A DNA stretch of 64,000 bases from positions 1 through 64,000 of the forward strand of contig CABJEP010000002.1 of the NCBI GenBank assembly GCA_902364645.1, given 5' to 3'. Both the position numbers and the translations under genes were made by a program. The first letter of the stretch is position 1. Each line of letters begins with the position of its first letter. Below the pieces are notes generated by a model that was not told where the DNA came from, searched no databases, and saw nothing but the letters and a program-made list of their open reading frames with translations. Below, in pieces: positions 18,167 through 27,866 of the stretch. Origin of the DNA: Coriobacteriaceae bacterium. GTDB lineage: Bacteria > Actinomycetota > Coriobacteriia > Coriobacteriales > Coriobacteriaceae.

Positions 18167-18541
18167 ATGAGTGAGCAGAACGCCAACCCGGTCGAGCTTT
18201 TTGGCATGCGCGTTGCCCATGTGGGCATCAACGCCACCGACCCGGTAGACGCCTTGGAGATCGCGGAGCTGTTCTCGACGATGATGGGCCTGCCCGTTAT
18301 CGAGACCCCGGTTTCGTACTTTAACGATTCGCTGGTCGAGGTTATGAAGCAGAACGGTCGTGGCACCAAGGGCCACATTGGCTTTGCCGTCAACGACATC
18401 GATGCGGCCGAGAAGTGGTTTGCCGAGCGCGGGCTCGAGGTCAACGAGGAGTCGCGCGCGCTGCTGCCCGACGGTAGCACCAAGCTCGTGTACTTTAAGC
18501 GCGAGTTCGCCGGCTTCGCCGTGCACCTGTGCCGCGAGTAG
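18167..18541 (+). CDS. VOC (glyoxalase/bleomycin resistance fold) protein
   Basis: A 124-aa protein of the vicinal oxygen chelate fold with possible metal residues His in MRVAHVGIN, His in GHIGFAVNDID and a C-terminal Glu. The second half (GHIGFAVND, DGSTKLVYFKREFAGFAVHL) resembles the domain fused to the C-terminus of some KDPG aldolases. Substrate unknown. No strong ribosome site is seen, so translation may be coupled to the PTS gene 11 nt upstream. Confidence 0.75.
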   Translation: MSEQNANPVELFGMRVAHVGINATDPVDALEIAELFSTMMGLPVIETPVSYFNDSLVEVMKQNGRGTKGHIGFAVNDIDAAEKWFAERGLEVNEESRALLPDGSTKLVYFKREFAGFAVHLCRE

Positions 18542-18564
18542 CGCACGAGCTGCTATGGCTAACG

Positions 18565-18601
18565 AAAAATGGGGTAAGGCGCGTGGCTTTGCCCCATTTT
18601 T
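18565..18601 (+). terminator. Intrinsic terminator after the VOC gene
   Basis: AAAAATGGGG (18565-18574) pairs with CCCCATTTTT (18592-18601), with further imperfect inner pairs. The A and T tracts make it work in both directions. Confidence 0.85.
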
Positions 18602-18633
18602 AATGCCGAGAGGGTGACTGACGGGCTGCCGTA

Positions 18634-18821
18634 AATCGAAGGTGAATGCTTTTCCGCGAAGTGAACGAGTGAAATCGAGCCCCTGAAGCATCGACACTTT
18701 TACGTCGTTCTTTCCTGCGGTTTTGTCAGGTATTTCCTGCGGTTTTGGCGCCAAAAAGTGCGGATGCTTCGGGGGTCCAAAATAGGTCGCTCACTTCGCG
18801 GAAAAGCATTCACCTTCGATT
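18634..18821. repeat. Long-hairpin repeat element, copy A
   Basis: A 188-nt unit with perfectly complementary 31-nt arms (18634-18664 and 18791-18821), an inner imperfect stem built on GAAGCATCGACACTTT and its partner, and a core with TTTCCTGCGGTTTT twice. It shares its inner parts with copy B at 21698-21877, but the outermost 15 or so bases of the arms differ while remaining paired. It fills the gap between the VOC gene and the histidine kinase. It may be a structured RNA, a MITE-like element or a DNA cruciform. Confidence 0.85.
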
Positions 18822-18835
18822 CGTGAGAGACGCCC

Positions 18836-20114
18836 CTACCGTGGCAGCCGAATCGTAAAGCGGCTGCCGACGCCCTCGACTGAGGTCACGCCAATGACAC
18901 CGCCGTGGCTGTCGACGATCCACTTGGCGATAGCGAGCCCCAGGCCCGAGCCCTGTGCGCCGGCATCGCGTGCGTTGTCGGCACGGTAGAACCGCTCGAA
19001 AGCGTGAGCTGCGGATTCCTGGTTCATGCCGATGCCCTCGTCCTCAACGCTTATGTCAATCGCGCCCGTGCCCGCATCGGGTGTTATGGCAAACGTGACG
19101 GTCGTGCCTGCGTCCGAATACTTGGCGGCGTTTTGCACGATCACGCGCAGCGCCTGCTTCACGAGTGCCACGTCAACCGATGCGTTGCAGCGCGGGTCGC
19201 CGGTAAGTGCGGCATCATACGCCAGCCGATATGTGTGCCCGGCATCGATCATCTGTGATTCTTCGCAAACCTCGCCGACCAGTGCAGCCAGGTTGGTATT
19301 CGCGCGCCGCAGCACGGTGCGACCGGCATCGCCGCGCGCTAAAAACAGCAACTGCTCCACGAGCTCCTGCATATGCTCGCTTTCGGCTTTGAGCGAGGCG
19401 ATGGACTCTGCCAGCACGTCCGGGTCGTCTTTGCCCCAGCGGTCGAGCATGTTCACGTAGCCCTGAATCACCGCGATGGGCGTGCGCAGCTCGTGACTCG
19501 CATCGTTGACAAAGCGCATCTGCTGCAGCTTGGCCTCTTGCATCTGGCGCAGCAGGCGGTTGAGCGCGACCTCGATACTCGCCAGATCGGCGTCGCCGGT
19601 GGTGACGCTCGGCGAGTCGACGCTTGCGCGCTCGATGGCCTGCTCGAGCGTTTCCATCTTGCCGCCGGCGAGCTGCATGCGCCCGAGCTCGTCAACGCGC
19701 AGGGCCAGGTCGTTGAGCGGTGCCATGGTGCGGCGCACGCGGCGGGCGCCGCCGAGCATGTTGAGCACGCTGATGACTTGCCAACCTACAACGACAAGGT
19801 AGAGGGGCCACAGTGCGACGAGGTCCTGCGCGAGGGGGAAGGTCTTGGTGGTACGCGCAAACTCGACGGTATAGGTGAGCGTTGTCAGGTCCCAGCCGCG
19901 CGCGGGCGTCAGTGACATGCCGTGAACGCTAGCGCTGGGGATCCATCCCGCGGTAAACGCGCCATCGGGCAGCGTCTGGTTGTAGCCATAGACGAGGATC
20001 GCCGCCGCAACAAGCAGCAGTAACAGATCCAGCCAGACGTAGCTCACCAAGCGGCGCCACATATAGCTCCAGTTGATGGCGCGGGCGATGGAGGTGACGC
20101 GCTTAGCCTCGTCG

Positions 20115-20131
<17 letters not shown>
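18836..20131 (-). CDS. Sensor histidine kinase
   Basis: A 431-aa membrane kinase with two membrane helices (about 31-49 and 105-125) enclosing a short outside loop, a HAMP-like region (about 126-180), the phospho-acceptor H213 in VNDASHELRTP, and an ATPase domain with N-box (VIVQNAAKYS), G1 (DEGIGM) and GSGLGLAI. Start 20131 lies inside the end of the regulator gene (17-nt overlap), so the two are coupled. The signal is unknown. The frame is open upstream but overlaps the regulator. Confidence 0.93.
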
Positions 20132-20885
<754 letters not shown>

Positions 20886-20903
20886 ACGTGCCCCCGTCTG
20901 CGA

Positions 20904-21446
20904 TTACTTGTCGTCGTTGAGATTTTGCTTGATGTCGTCCGCGGCATTGGCAGCGCTGTCCATCAGGGTGTTGATGCTGCCGGGCACGTCGCCGTCGCTA
21001 TCGATGCGGTAGCGCATGCCAAAGAACAGGCCAATGAGCATCAGCCAAATCGTGGCGCCCCAGGCAAACAGCGCGACGATGGGGATCAGGATGGGGATGT
21101 TGAGGATGATCGCATCGCGGCGCGTGGCGATAAACTTGGTGTCCAGGCTCAGGCGGAAGAGCTTTTTGAGGTACTCCCACACGCTGTCCATCTTCTTGGA
21201 GAAGTCGGTCTTTTCGCTCGACTTTTCGTAGGCGGCCTGCGCGGCGACCATCTCGGCCGAGGGCTCATCGACTGGCGCGGACTCGGTGGCGGCGTACGCC
21301 GACGTGGTCTGCGTCTTGCCCTGCGACTCGAGCCAAATGATGGCGTCCAGGACGTTGCCGTCGGCGGCGTCGAGCGCGGCCTTGGCGTCGGTGTAGCTCA
21401 CGTTGCACTTGGTGCGGATGGTTTCAACTTTTTCGAGGTCGTCCAT
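20904..21446 (-). CDS. UBA-like DUF4342 membrane protein
   Basis: A 180-aa protein. Residues 1-45 (ETIRTKCNVSYTDAKAALDAADGNVLDAIIWLE) form the UBA-like helical domain found in DUF4342 and EF-Ts. A central charged region (about 80-110) leads to a hydrophobic segment (about 112-142) of one long or two short membrane helices, then an acidic tail. The gene probably leads a three-gene operon with the regulator and kinase, suggesting a membrane-stress link. GAAAGGACAG precedes the ATG. Confidence 0.82.
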   Translation of the reverse strand: MDDLEKVETIRTKCNVSYTDAKAALDAADGNVLDAIIWLESQGKTQTTSAYAATESAPVDEPSAEMVAAQAAYEKSSEKTDFSKKMDSVWEYLKKLFRLSLDTKFIATRRDAIILNIPILIPIVALFAWGATIWLMLIGLFFGMRYRIDSDGDVPGSINTLMDSAANAADDIKQNLNDDK

Positions 21447-21559
21447 GACCTGTCCTTTCGTTCGATGGGCGCGACGCCGGGCGATCTGCCCGGGCGCGAG
21501 CGTTGCGTTCGGCGGTCTGCGTTGCGCCGCCCCGCCCTTGGTCGAACTCTATAGTGCAG

Positions 21560-21587
21560 GTTATAGATTAAGCGATTCTTGAGCCAA
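21560..21587 (-). promoter_or_regulatory. Promoter of the DUF4342/two-component operon
   Basis: On the minus strand TTGGCT (21582-21587) and TATAAC (21560-21565) are separated by 16 nt. The predicted start is about 105 nt ahead of the DUF4342 ATG. Confidence 0.5.
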
Positions 21588-21697
21588 GATTAATGTTGGA
21601 TGAGTTTTTGGGTGGTGCGGAGGCGGGCAGGGGCAGAAAAGGCAGGTTTTGCGTGGCGTGAAGGAGGGGCGGTCTGATCTTTGGGATAGCTGATGGC

Positions 21698-21877
21698 GAG
21701 GTCTAATACTTTTCCGAGAAGTGAATGAGTGAAAACGGACCCCCGAAGCATCGACACTTTAGAGGTGCCGCTTCCTGCGGTTTCAATGCTGAAATCCCAC
21801 GATTTTGCCGCCGAAAAATGCGGATGTTTCAGAGGTCCAAAAACAGCCGTTCACTTCGCGGAAAAGTATTAGACCTC
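21698..21877. repeat. Long-hairpin repeat element, copy B
   Basis: About 180 nt with 28-nt arms (21698-21725 and 21850-21877, one mismatch). Inner blocks CGAAGCATCGACACTTT, CTTCCTGCGGTTT and TGCGGATGTTTC match copy A. The outer arm differs (GAGGTCTAATAC here, GAAGGTGAATGC in copy A) yet is still matched by its own partner. It occupies most of the otherwise gene-free 21447-21996 gap. A 73-codon frame over it is not considered real. Confidence 0.85.
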
Positions 21878-21962
21878 AATAGCGGGGGATGGGGTGCCGG
21901 TGCAAAACGGCGTCAGAAATGGGGTAAACAAGGCAAACGGATCTAATGGATCAAAAATCACG

Positions 21963-21997
21963 TTGCAAAAGTATGAAAATATCCTACAATTGCAGCA
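21963..21997 (+). promoter_or_regulatory. Leaderless promoter of the AbiE operon
   Basis: TTGCAA (21963-21968) and TACAAT (21985-21990) with a 16-nt spacer place the transcription start at or next to ATG 21997, which has no ribosome site. This supports both the start choice and leaderless translation. Confidence 0.65.
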
Positions 21998-22620
21998 TGA
22001 AGTACTTTAGCAACATAGCGGCGATAAGCGAGCTTTCCGAGAGCGAGGGCGTGTTCACCACAGCCCAGGCGGCTCGCATGGACATCTCTCGAGATGCGCT
22101 AGCGCACTCATGCCGCGCAGGGCGTCTTGAACGGATATGCCACGGCGCCTACCGGATGTCTGGAACGCAGCGCCGAGACACCGACGAACTCAACGCCTTT
22201 TGGAAGCTCACCAATCCCTCCCTTTGCGCGTGGGAGAGAAAACGTCAGTGGGATGGCATCGCCGTGAGCGGTACGACAGCGGCGAACCTGCAGCAAATGG
22301 GCGATTTCTATCTGTCCCCCTACAGGATGACCGCGCCCATGCGTATCAATACAAGAAACGAATCCCTTTCTTTTGTAAAGCGCGAGATTGCTGAGCGGGA
22401 CATCGTTTGGCTCGACGGCCTGCCGGTAACTAAACCCGAGCGCACGCTTGTCGATCTTTGCCTCGATTGCGAGGATCCCTCATTAATTATCGATGCCTAT
22501 AACGACGCGCTTGGACGTGGACTCGATATACAACGGCTGAAGGATCTTGTAGAAGAGAACTCTAAAACCGCCAAACGACGCGAGCTGATGGCGCCTTTGC
22601 TGATGGTACTGAACGGGTAA
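21997..22620 (+). CDS. abiEi: AbiEi-family antitoxin
   Basis: The antitoxin and transcriptional autorepressor of a type IV toxin-antitoxin system. The 207-aa protein starts with a winged-helix domain (residues about 10-55, GVFTTAQAARMDISRDALAHSCRAG broken here for length) and the GAYRM turn, followed by the antitoxin domain with LPVTKPERTLVDLCLD. Start 21997 is chosen from the leaderless promoter; the frame opens at 21946. The toxin gene follows 15 nt downstream. Confidence 0.85.
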   Translation: MKYFSNIAAISELSESEGVFTTAQAARMDISRDALAHSCRAGRLERICHGAYRMSGTQRRDTDELNAFWKLTNPSLCAWERKRQWDGIAVSGTTAANLQQMGDFYLSPYRMTAPMRINTRNESLSFVKREIAERDIVWLDGLPVTKPERTLVDLCLDCEDPSLIIDAYNDALGRGLDIQRLKDLVEENSKTAKRRELMAPLLMVLNG

Positions 22621-22635
22621 TGCGAAACGGAGGAC

Positions 22636-23526
22636 ATGGTGAAGTACAAAACGCCTGCCGCATTGGAGATGGCTGTTAGGAATGCCGCAAGAGAATCACC
22701 AATGGATACTAATCGGGCAATCGTTGGTTTCTACTTTCATCGCTTCCTATGTCGCGTTTTTTCAGAAGATGACTGCCGTTTTGTGCTTAAAGGTGGTCAA
22801 AGCGTCCTGGCGCGAACGCTCGATGCGCGTGTCACAAGAGATATTGACTTGGTTGCTCAAGAGGAGAGCCTCGAAGAGGCTGTTGCCGATCTGGTGCGGG
22901 CGGCTTCGATTGATCTGGAGGATTTCGTTTCGTTTGTCTTTGATCGTGCAGAGCAGATCAAAGAAGAAGATGAGTATCGGTGCGGTGCTAAGGTATGGTT
23001 CACCCCCTTTATGGGAACCAAGAAGCTACAGCCAATTTCAATTGACTTGGTAATTGATGAAGTGCGGGGACTTGAGCCTGAGGTTCTCGCGCCGATCGAT
23101 CGTTTGAATATCGAGGGGCTCCCAGTCTGCGACTATCGAGTATGCCGAGTGGAGAGCGCCCTTGCAGATAAATTGCTCGCAATGATAGAGATGCATGAGG
23201 GCCGTGCCTCTTCGCGAATCAAGGATATAGTCGACATCTTGGTGTACGCGAAAACTTGCTTCATCGATGGGGCTACGCTTGTCGAGAGGGTCGAGAAAGA
23301 AGCGTCTGCCCGCAAAGTGGCAATGCCGGAAGAGTTCGTGGCGCCTCTCTGGTGGAAACAAAATGGTTCTGCACAGTACGTAAAGATGGCGAGGCAGGCG
23401 GGGGTACTTGATCTCGCGGGGAACATTGCTGGGGCAGAAGAGGTTGTCAATCGGTTGTATACATCGTGCTTTAATCATTCGGCGAATGTGCGCAAATGGA
23501 ATCCTCAGACCACGGGATGGGAATAG
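22636..23526 (+). CDS. abiEii: AbiEii-family nucleotidyltransferase toxin
   Basis: A 296-aa DNA-polymerase-beta-like NTase toxin. The motifs are FVLKGGQSVLAR (GS-like, here GG-Q-S) and TRDIDLVAQ (D-x-D), a later ISIDLVID as third acidic strand, and the family block with ALADKLLAMIEMHEGR and RIKDIVDI. AbiEii proteins restrict growth, several by modifying tRNA 3' ends. The pair gives phage abortive infection in known examples. GAAACGGAGG precedes the ATG, and a terminator follows. Confidence 0.88.
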   Translation: MVKYKTPAALEMAVRNAARESPMDTNRAIVGFYFHRFLCRVFSEDDCRFVLKGGQSVLARTLDARVTRDIDLVAQEESLEEAVADLVRAASIDLEDFVSFVFDRAEQIKEEDEYRCGAKVWFTPFMGTKKLQPISIDLVIDEVRGLEPEVLAPIDRLNIEGLPVCDYRVCRVESALADKLLAMIEMHEGRASSRIKDIVDILVYAKTCFIDGATLVERVEKEASARKVAMPEEFVAPLWWKQNGSAQYVKMARQAGVLDLAGNIAGAEEVVNRLYTSCFNHSANVRKWNPQTTGWE

Positions 23527-23536
23527 GCTAGATAGT

Positions 23537-23573
23537 TAAGCCGGCGGCAGAATTAGTTCCTGTCGCCGGCTTA
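23537..23573. terminator. Bidirectional terminator between abiEii and the convergent gene
   Basis: TAAGCCGGCG (23537-23546) pairs with CGCCGGCTTA (23564-23573), plus a CAG/CTG inner pair. Only a short T-rich tail (ACGTTTC) follows. Confidence 0.65.
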
Positions 23574-23595
23574 AGACGTTTCTACTGCCTATGCG

Positions 23596-25029
23596 CTATT
23601 CGCAGGTCTGGTCGACCACCTGGGTGACGGCCTTTTTTGCGCCTTCGAGGTCGCGCTGGGCTTGGGCGACAGCGGCCTCGGCTTGTTTCTTTGTCCTTAC
23701 GACCTCGGCAAAGCGGTTGATGGATTCGCTATACTCGCGTGTGCGCGGGTCGAGCGCCGGCGGGACTTCGATCTCAAACAGGTCGGTCGGGCGGATGGCA
23801 CGGATGTCTGCCGCTTCAGTCAATGCTTGAATTAGCTGCGCCCCGTGGCCTTCTGTAAGGTAGCCAACGATTATCTCCGAAAACACCACGCGCTCCTCTT
23901 CGGTCATTGTTTCGAATGACGGGCGAATGACGGTGGTGTTATGCGAAGCAACCAGGTGCTGCTTTGCGTCATTGGCGCTGACGACAAGCAGGTTGGACGC
24001 GCCGTAGCGACCCAGCATGCGCGGCATGACGATATCTCCAGCGCGGAGCTCATAGCGATCGAGAACGCTGGGGTCCACCTTTACGATTTTGGAATCCGAG
24101 CCGTTTGCGCTTTCTACAGCGTCTGCGGGCAGAAGGTTGCCGTCTTGAAAATCCTGAGATGAGATGCGGCGAACCTCGATCGCATCAACGTCGTTCGATG
24201 TGGTGCTCTCGCGGGGCATGAATGGTGCCACTCGCGTAAAAGCGTCACCAAGCGTGGCGCTGTAGTTTCGGGTAAGGCTGATAAGGCTGATTTTGCCCCA
24301 CGAGAGTGGGGCATGGTGCTGGAGTAGCTCACGCGTCTCGAGAACGATTGTCTCTATGGGAGAGGTCTGATGTTGAGCGAGGCTAACGCGGGACCAATCC
24401 GGTGCAATAGCTAGGGGCGGGCAGGATTCTTCGTTCGCGGGGGTTGGCAACATGTAGCGAGTGAAGCTGGACAGGTTGTGGAATGTGACGCTGCGGTTCT
24501 CCGTTGACAAGACGATGAGCTCGCACATCTTGTAACTGCTGGGTTCGCTGTGCGGGAAATAGACGACACGCTCGATGAGTCCTTCGCGCATGAGAACCGT
24601 GCGCGCCTGCTCGGCTTTATCTATTAGACTTGCTGGCAGTAATACCGCTGCCCTGCTTCGACCGGAAAGCGCGAGCGCATAGAGGCACCAAACAAAGGGG
24701 TCCCAATCGCAAAAGCCTAAATAGCCCGGCTCCAGATCGTTGATAAGGGCCTCGCATAAGCGAATTTCTTTGTCGTGAGTATTGCGGTGATAGCCCGTAG
24801 CGTCGATAAGCACCGGAGCGGGGCCGTCGACGTCGTCCCGCTCTCCTGGTTCAAGTTCGCAAATGCTGGGAAAGACGCTTTTATTCATGAAGAGGCACGT
24901 ATTGAGCAGGTCGGCATCGAGCGAATCGGGTAGTCGAACGACGCGCAAGCGACTGCCTTGTTCCAGATTGAGTGCGCGCGAAATGATGGCAGCGGTGAGG
25001 CGTGGCAAAGAGAACGCGGATTCGTACAT
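23596..25029 (-). CDS. Degenerate N6-methylase / type I S-subunit-like protein
   Basis: A 477-aa protein. Its middle (about 125-200, with SRAAVLLPASLIDKAEQA, REGLIERVVYFP, YKMCELIVLS) matches the part of type I HsdM downstream of the catalytic motif, but no NPPY/NPPF and no DPxxGSG is seen, so methylation is unlikely. Residues about 300-477 look like an S-subunit target-recognition domain and coiled coil (ELRAGDIVMPRM, ASHNTTVIRP, C-terminal AVAQAQRDLEGAKK). A similar protein is at 43810-45453. AAAGGG precedes start 25029. Role unknown; perhaps DNA-recognition in a defence complex. Confidence 0.7.
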   Translation of the reverse strand: MYESAFSLPRLTAAIISRALNLEQGSRLRVVRLPDSLDADLLNTCLFMNKSVFPSICELEPGERDDVDGPAPVLIDATGYHRNTHDKEIRLCEALINDLEPGYLGFCDWDPFVWCLYALALSGRSRAAVLLPASLIDKAEQARTVLMREGLIERVVYFPHSEPSSYKMCELIVLSTENRSVTFHNLSSFTRYMLPTPANEESCPPLAIAPDWSRVSLAQHQTSPIETIVLETRELLQHHAPLSWGKISLISLTRNYSATLGDAFTRVAPFMPRESTTSNDVDAIEVRRISSQDFQDGNLLPADAVESANGSDSKIVKVDPSVLDRYELRAGDIVMPRMLGRYGASNLLVVSANDAKQHLVASHNTTVIRPSFETMTEEERVVFSEIIVGYLTEGHGAQLIQALTEAADIRAIRPTDLFEIEVPPALDPRTREYSESINRFAEVVRTKKQAEAAVAQAQRDLEGAKKAVTQVVDQTCE

Positions 25030-25316
25030 ACGTATGCCCTTTCTTCTTAGTGGGATATATGTTAACAGAATATTTCGAAAATTTCTAATGACGAGAACAG
25101 CACACTGTGCTATCCTCGAAGCAATCCAAACCAATTCAATACCAACTGTTTGATGCCACAGCTAGACAGCCTTTAGGCAAATCGCGCTATCGAGCAGAGT
25201 AATTTTACTTACGAAACCACAGGCTAGGCGACGTTTCTGGCCCACACGTCAAATCATTCTAAAACTTAGAACAAACTTACCGACAAACATCTGCAACCGG
25301 ATAGGAAGAAGCATTC

Positions 25317-26234
25317 ATGAAGAGCGAAGACAGCATCTACGAGGCATTCCTCAACACACTCGACGAGGATCTCCGTAGTATGTGCGCAAAGAACGAGAAG
25401 GCAGAGAAGCCGTTTCCGTATCCGTACTGCGGTGAAGAGAACGTTGAGCGCCTCGCTAAGGCACTTGTTGGCGTGCTGGAAAAGCACTCGCCCGATATTC
25501 CCGGGCTGGTGCCCGAGCAGTATCGAGACGATGTGCACGAGGCTCGCGAGCTTTTGGCCGCGGCGGCGCTCGCTTTGCTGTCGCTGTACTTTCCCCAGCG
25601 CGATAGCTGCATGCGCTGCATGGCCATCTTAATTAGCCTGTTTCGGCACGGAAGCAATCCGCGCTTTAAATCGAGCGGCGTGCTCATGTTTGAGCAGGTT
25701 TCGACAGGTATGAAGTACTCGTCCGAAAAAGGTGGATATATTCCGTCTCGCTTTGTGCGTCATACCGACCACAAAAGGCCCTACGACCACGTGCATCGCG
25801 ACGGATCGCGTGGCTTTACGGCGGACGAAGACGATGTCGTCATGTTTTTCGAACGTTACCGCGTGATTCAGCAACGCGTGTTCGATACGAGTCCGCGTTT
25901 CAACTTTGAGCTATGCGTCAAATACCCGTATGAGGCACTTTCGGACAATCGGCAGAACTTTTATTACATGGAGGAAAAGATGGAAATCGATTTGGCAACT
26001 AAGGTACGGGGGCTCCAGGACCGCTATCTCCTCAACTGCGCTCAGGCCAAGGGATACGACCTGCTCGACAAGCTGATGATTAATGCATTGCTTGCGTATC
26101 TGCGCGACGGATCAGTCTCAATTGCGGCGCGCGAGATCTATGTGGCGCAAACCGAGCGTCTGATTGACGGCGCGGTCAAGTTGCCGTGTACGACGAGCCC
26201 CAAGGAGGGTGTAAGCGTCGACCGTATTTCCTAG
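25317..26234 (+). CDS. Unknown protein upstream of the VirD4-like ATPase
   Basis: A 305-aa soluble protein that I do not recognise. There is no signal peptide; a hydrophobic helix (about 78-90, LAAAALALLSLYF) may be buried. The middle has His-rich stretches (HTDHKRPYDHVHRDGSRG). GGAAGAAGC precedes the ATG. It lies 38 nt ahead of the VirD4-like gene and is probably cotranscribed. The 287-nt gap upstream (25030-25316) separates it from a divergent gene; no clear promoter was found there. Confidence 0.7.
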   Translation: MKSEDSIYEAFLNTLDEDLRSMCAKNEKAEKPFPYPYCGEENVERLAKALVGVLEKHSPDIPGLVPEQYRDDVHEARELLAAAALALLSLYFPQRDSCMRCMAILISLFRHGSNPRFKSSGVLMFEQVSTGMKYSSEKGGYIPSRFVRHTDHKRPYDHVHRDGSRGFTADEDDVVMFFERYRVIQQRVFDTSPRFNFELCVKYPYEALSDNRQNFYYMEEKMEIDLATKVRGLQDRYLLNCAQAKGYDLLDKLMINALLAYLRDGSVSIAAREIYVAQTERLIDGAVKLPCTTSPKEGVSVDRIS

Positions 26235-26272
26235 CAACTAAACAGAACTATCGACAAGAAAGGGGCCGTGAC

Positions 26273-27757
26273 ATGTCAGTCATCAAGATGTACGGCTACG
26301 AGGCCGCGCAGCAAACGGAGTATCAAACCAAGAAGTGGGCGACTAAGGAGGAGATGCAGGCGCTGTCGTCTGGCGATGAGCAGCGCGATGTGATCCTGGC
26401 TAAGGGTGCCACGGTGGCGTTCTACGAGGACGACAAGCATTGGGAGACGAGTGTGTCCAACAATGTCTTTGCCTTTGGAGGTACCGGCAGCGGCAAAACG
26501 GCGAGTTTCATTTTGCCCAACCTGCTCAATCACCACGAATGCTGTTATGTGGTCACAGACACCAAGGGTGAGCTGCTGCGCCGTACTGGGAAAGGCTTTG
26601 AAGAGGACGGCTACGAGGTAACGGTTCTCGATACTGTTAATCCCGAGCAGTCGGCCGGATACGACCCTCTGCGTTACGTGATGGATGTCGAGGACATCCC
26701 CACCACAGTGGCGGCAATCATGGAGGGGGTCGATCCTGACGGTCGTAGCCGTAGGTATGATCCGTTCTGGGATAATGCAAACGATCTGCTGCTTCGAGCA
26801 ATTGTTGGAATCCTGTATCTCCTAGAGTGTCTTGCCGGCACCCTTGCGACGGGCGAGGACCCCAAAACTCCGCGCCGCTACCTTAAGATGAACAACGTCT
26901 TTAAACTGGCTGCGCTCATCAAGGTTACGGGAGATGGTGAGGGGCGATTCCCGTTGGACTACCTTGTAGAAGAGGTGGAGTCCAGGGAGTTTCTCGATAA
27001 GTTTGGTGCGGAGAACGCTGATCTGTATGGCGTTGAGCAGTATCGTGATTTTCGCGGGGCAGCCGATAGGACGCTTAAGAGCATTCTGATCACGCTCAAC
27101 GCGACCATCTCGCGGCTTAAGACTCCCCAGCTCATGCGCGTCTTTGAGAAAGACGAGATGCGCCTCGACCGTATCGACGAGGGCAAGCGCGTAATCGATC
27201 TTAAGGTGAGCGACAACGACTCGACCAATGCATGGCTTGCGAACGTTGCCCTTAAGCAGCTGTTTAACCTGGCCCAGCGCCGTGCCGATGCCAGCCCCAG
27301 CGGCCATTTGCAGCGTCGCGTGCAGTTTGTGCTCGATGAGTTTCCCAATGTGGGACGCATCCCCGATTTTGAGCGCAGCATTGCGACCGTGCGCAGTCGT
27401 GGCATTAGCTTTTTAATGTGTGCGCAATCGCTGAGCCAGCTCGATGCCGTGTACGGCAAATCCACGGCGCTTACCATCCTCGATAACTGCGATAGCTTGG
27501 TCTATATGGGTGGCGGCAGCAACATCGCGACGCAGAACTACATAAGCGAACTGTGTGGCGAGTCGGTTTTGGGCACCAAGTACGTGGGCGCCGAGCGCAC
27601 TGCCGTAGATGTACGCGGTTGCGTGATGACCCCAGGCGAGGTTGGGCTTATGCCTCGCACCGATTGCCTGGTCAAGGTGACCGGCATGCGTCCCTTCCGC
27701 GCCAAGAAGTACTTCTGCGGCGACCATCCCAACGCGGCCAAGTGGCTGAGGGATTAA
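26273..27757 (+). CDS. VirD4/TraG-family coupling ATPase
   Basis: A 494-aa type IV coupling protein without its usual N-terminal membrane helices. Walker A is GGTGSGKT (about residues 69-76), followed by VVTDTKGELLRRTGKG and VLDTVNPEQSAGYDPLRY; Walker B is FVLDEFPNVG (about 350-359), then RSRGISFLMCAQSLSQL. These are classic for conjugative-element VirD4 proteins of Gram-positive bacteria. Start 26273 has AAGAAAGGGG ahead. No relaxase or mating-pore gene is in the window, so it is a remnant of an ICE or has been recruited elsewhere. A ClpP-like protease follows. Confidence 0.88.
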   Translation: MSVIKMYGYEAAQQTEYQTKKWATKEEMQALSSGDEQRDVILAKGATVAFYEDDKHWETSVSNNVFAFGGTGSGKTASFILPNLLNHHECCYVVTDTKGELLRRTGKGFEEDGYEVTVLDTVNPEQSAGYDPLRYVMDVEDIPTTVAAIMEGVDPDGRSRRYDPFWDNANDLLLRAIVGILYLLECLAGTLATGEDPKTPRRYLKMNNVFKLAALIKVTGDGEGRFPLDYLVEEVESREFLDKFGAENADLYGVEQYRDFRGAADRTLKSILITLNATISRLKTPQLMRVFEKDEMRLDRIDEGKRVIDLKVSDNDSTNAWLANVALKQLFNLAQRRADASPSGHLQRRVQFVLDEFPNVGRIPDFERSIATVRSRGISFLMCAQSLSQLDAVYGKSTALTILDNCDSLVYMGGGSNIATQNYISELCGESVLGTKYVGAERTAVDVRGCVMTPGEVGLMPRTDCLVKVTGMRPFRAKKYFCGDHPNAAKWLRD

Positions 27758-27866
27758 CCCTTGCAGCCTCGCGCATTCTGACCTGTATTTTGGCTGCACG
27801 GCCTCTGTTTGCCATGTGCCGTGCGGCCAGTTTCCCTTATCGATTCCATCTAGAGAGGAATTAACC

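Noticed and set aside
21725..21946. 73-codon frame over the repeat element
   Set aside because: It lies inside the long-hairpin repeat and has no ribosome site.
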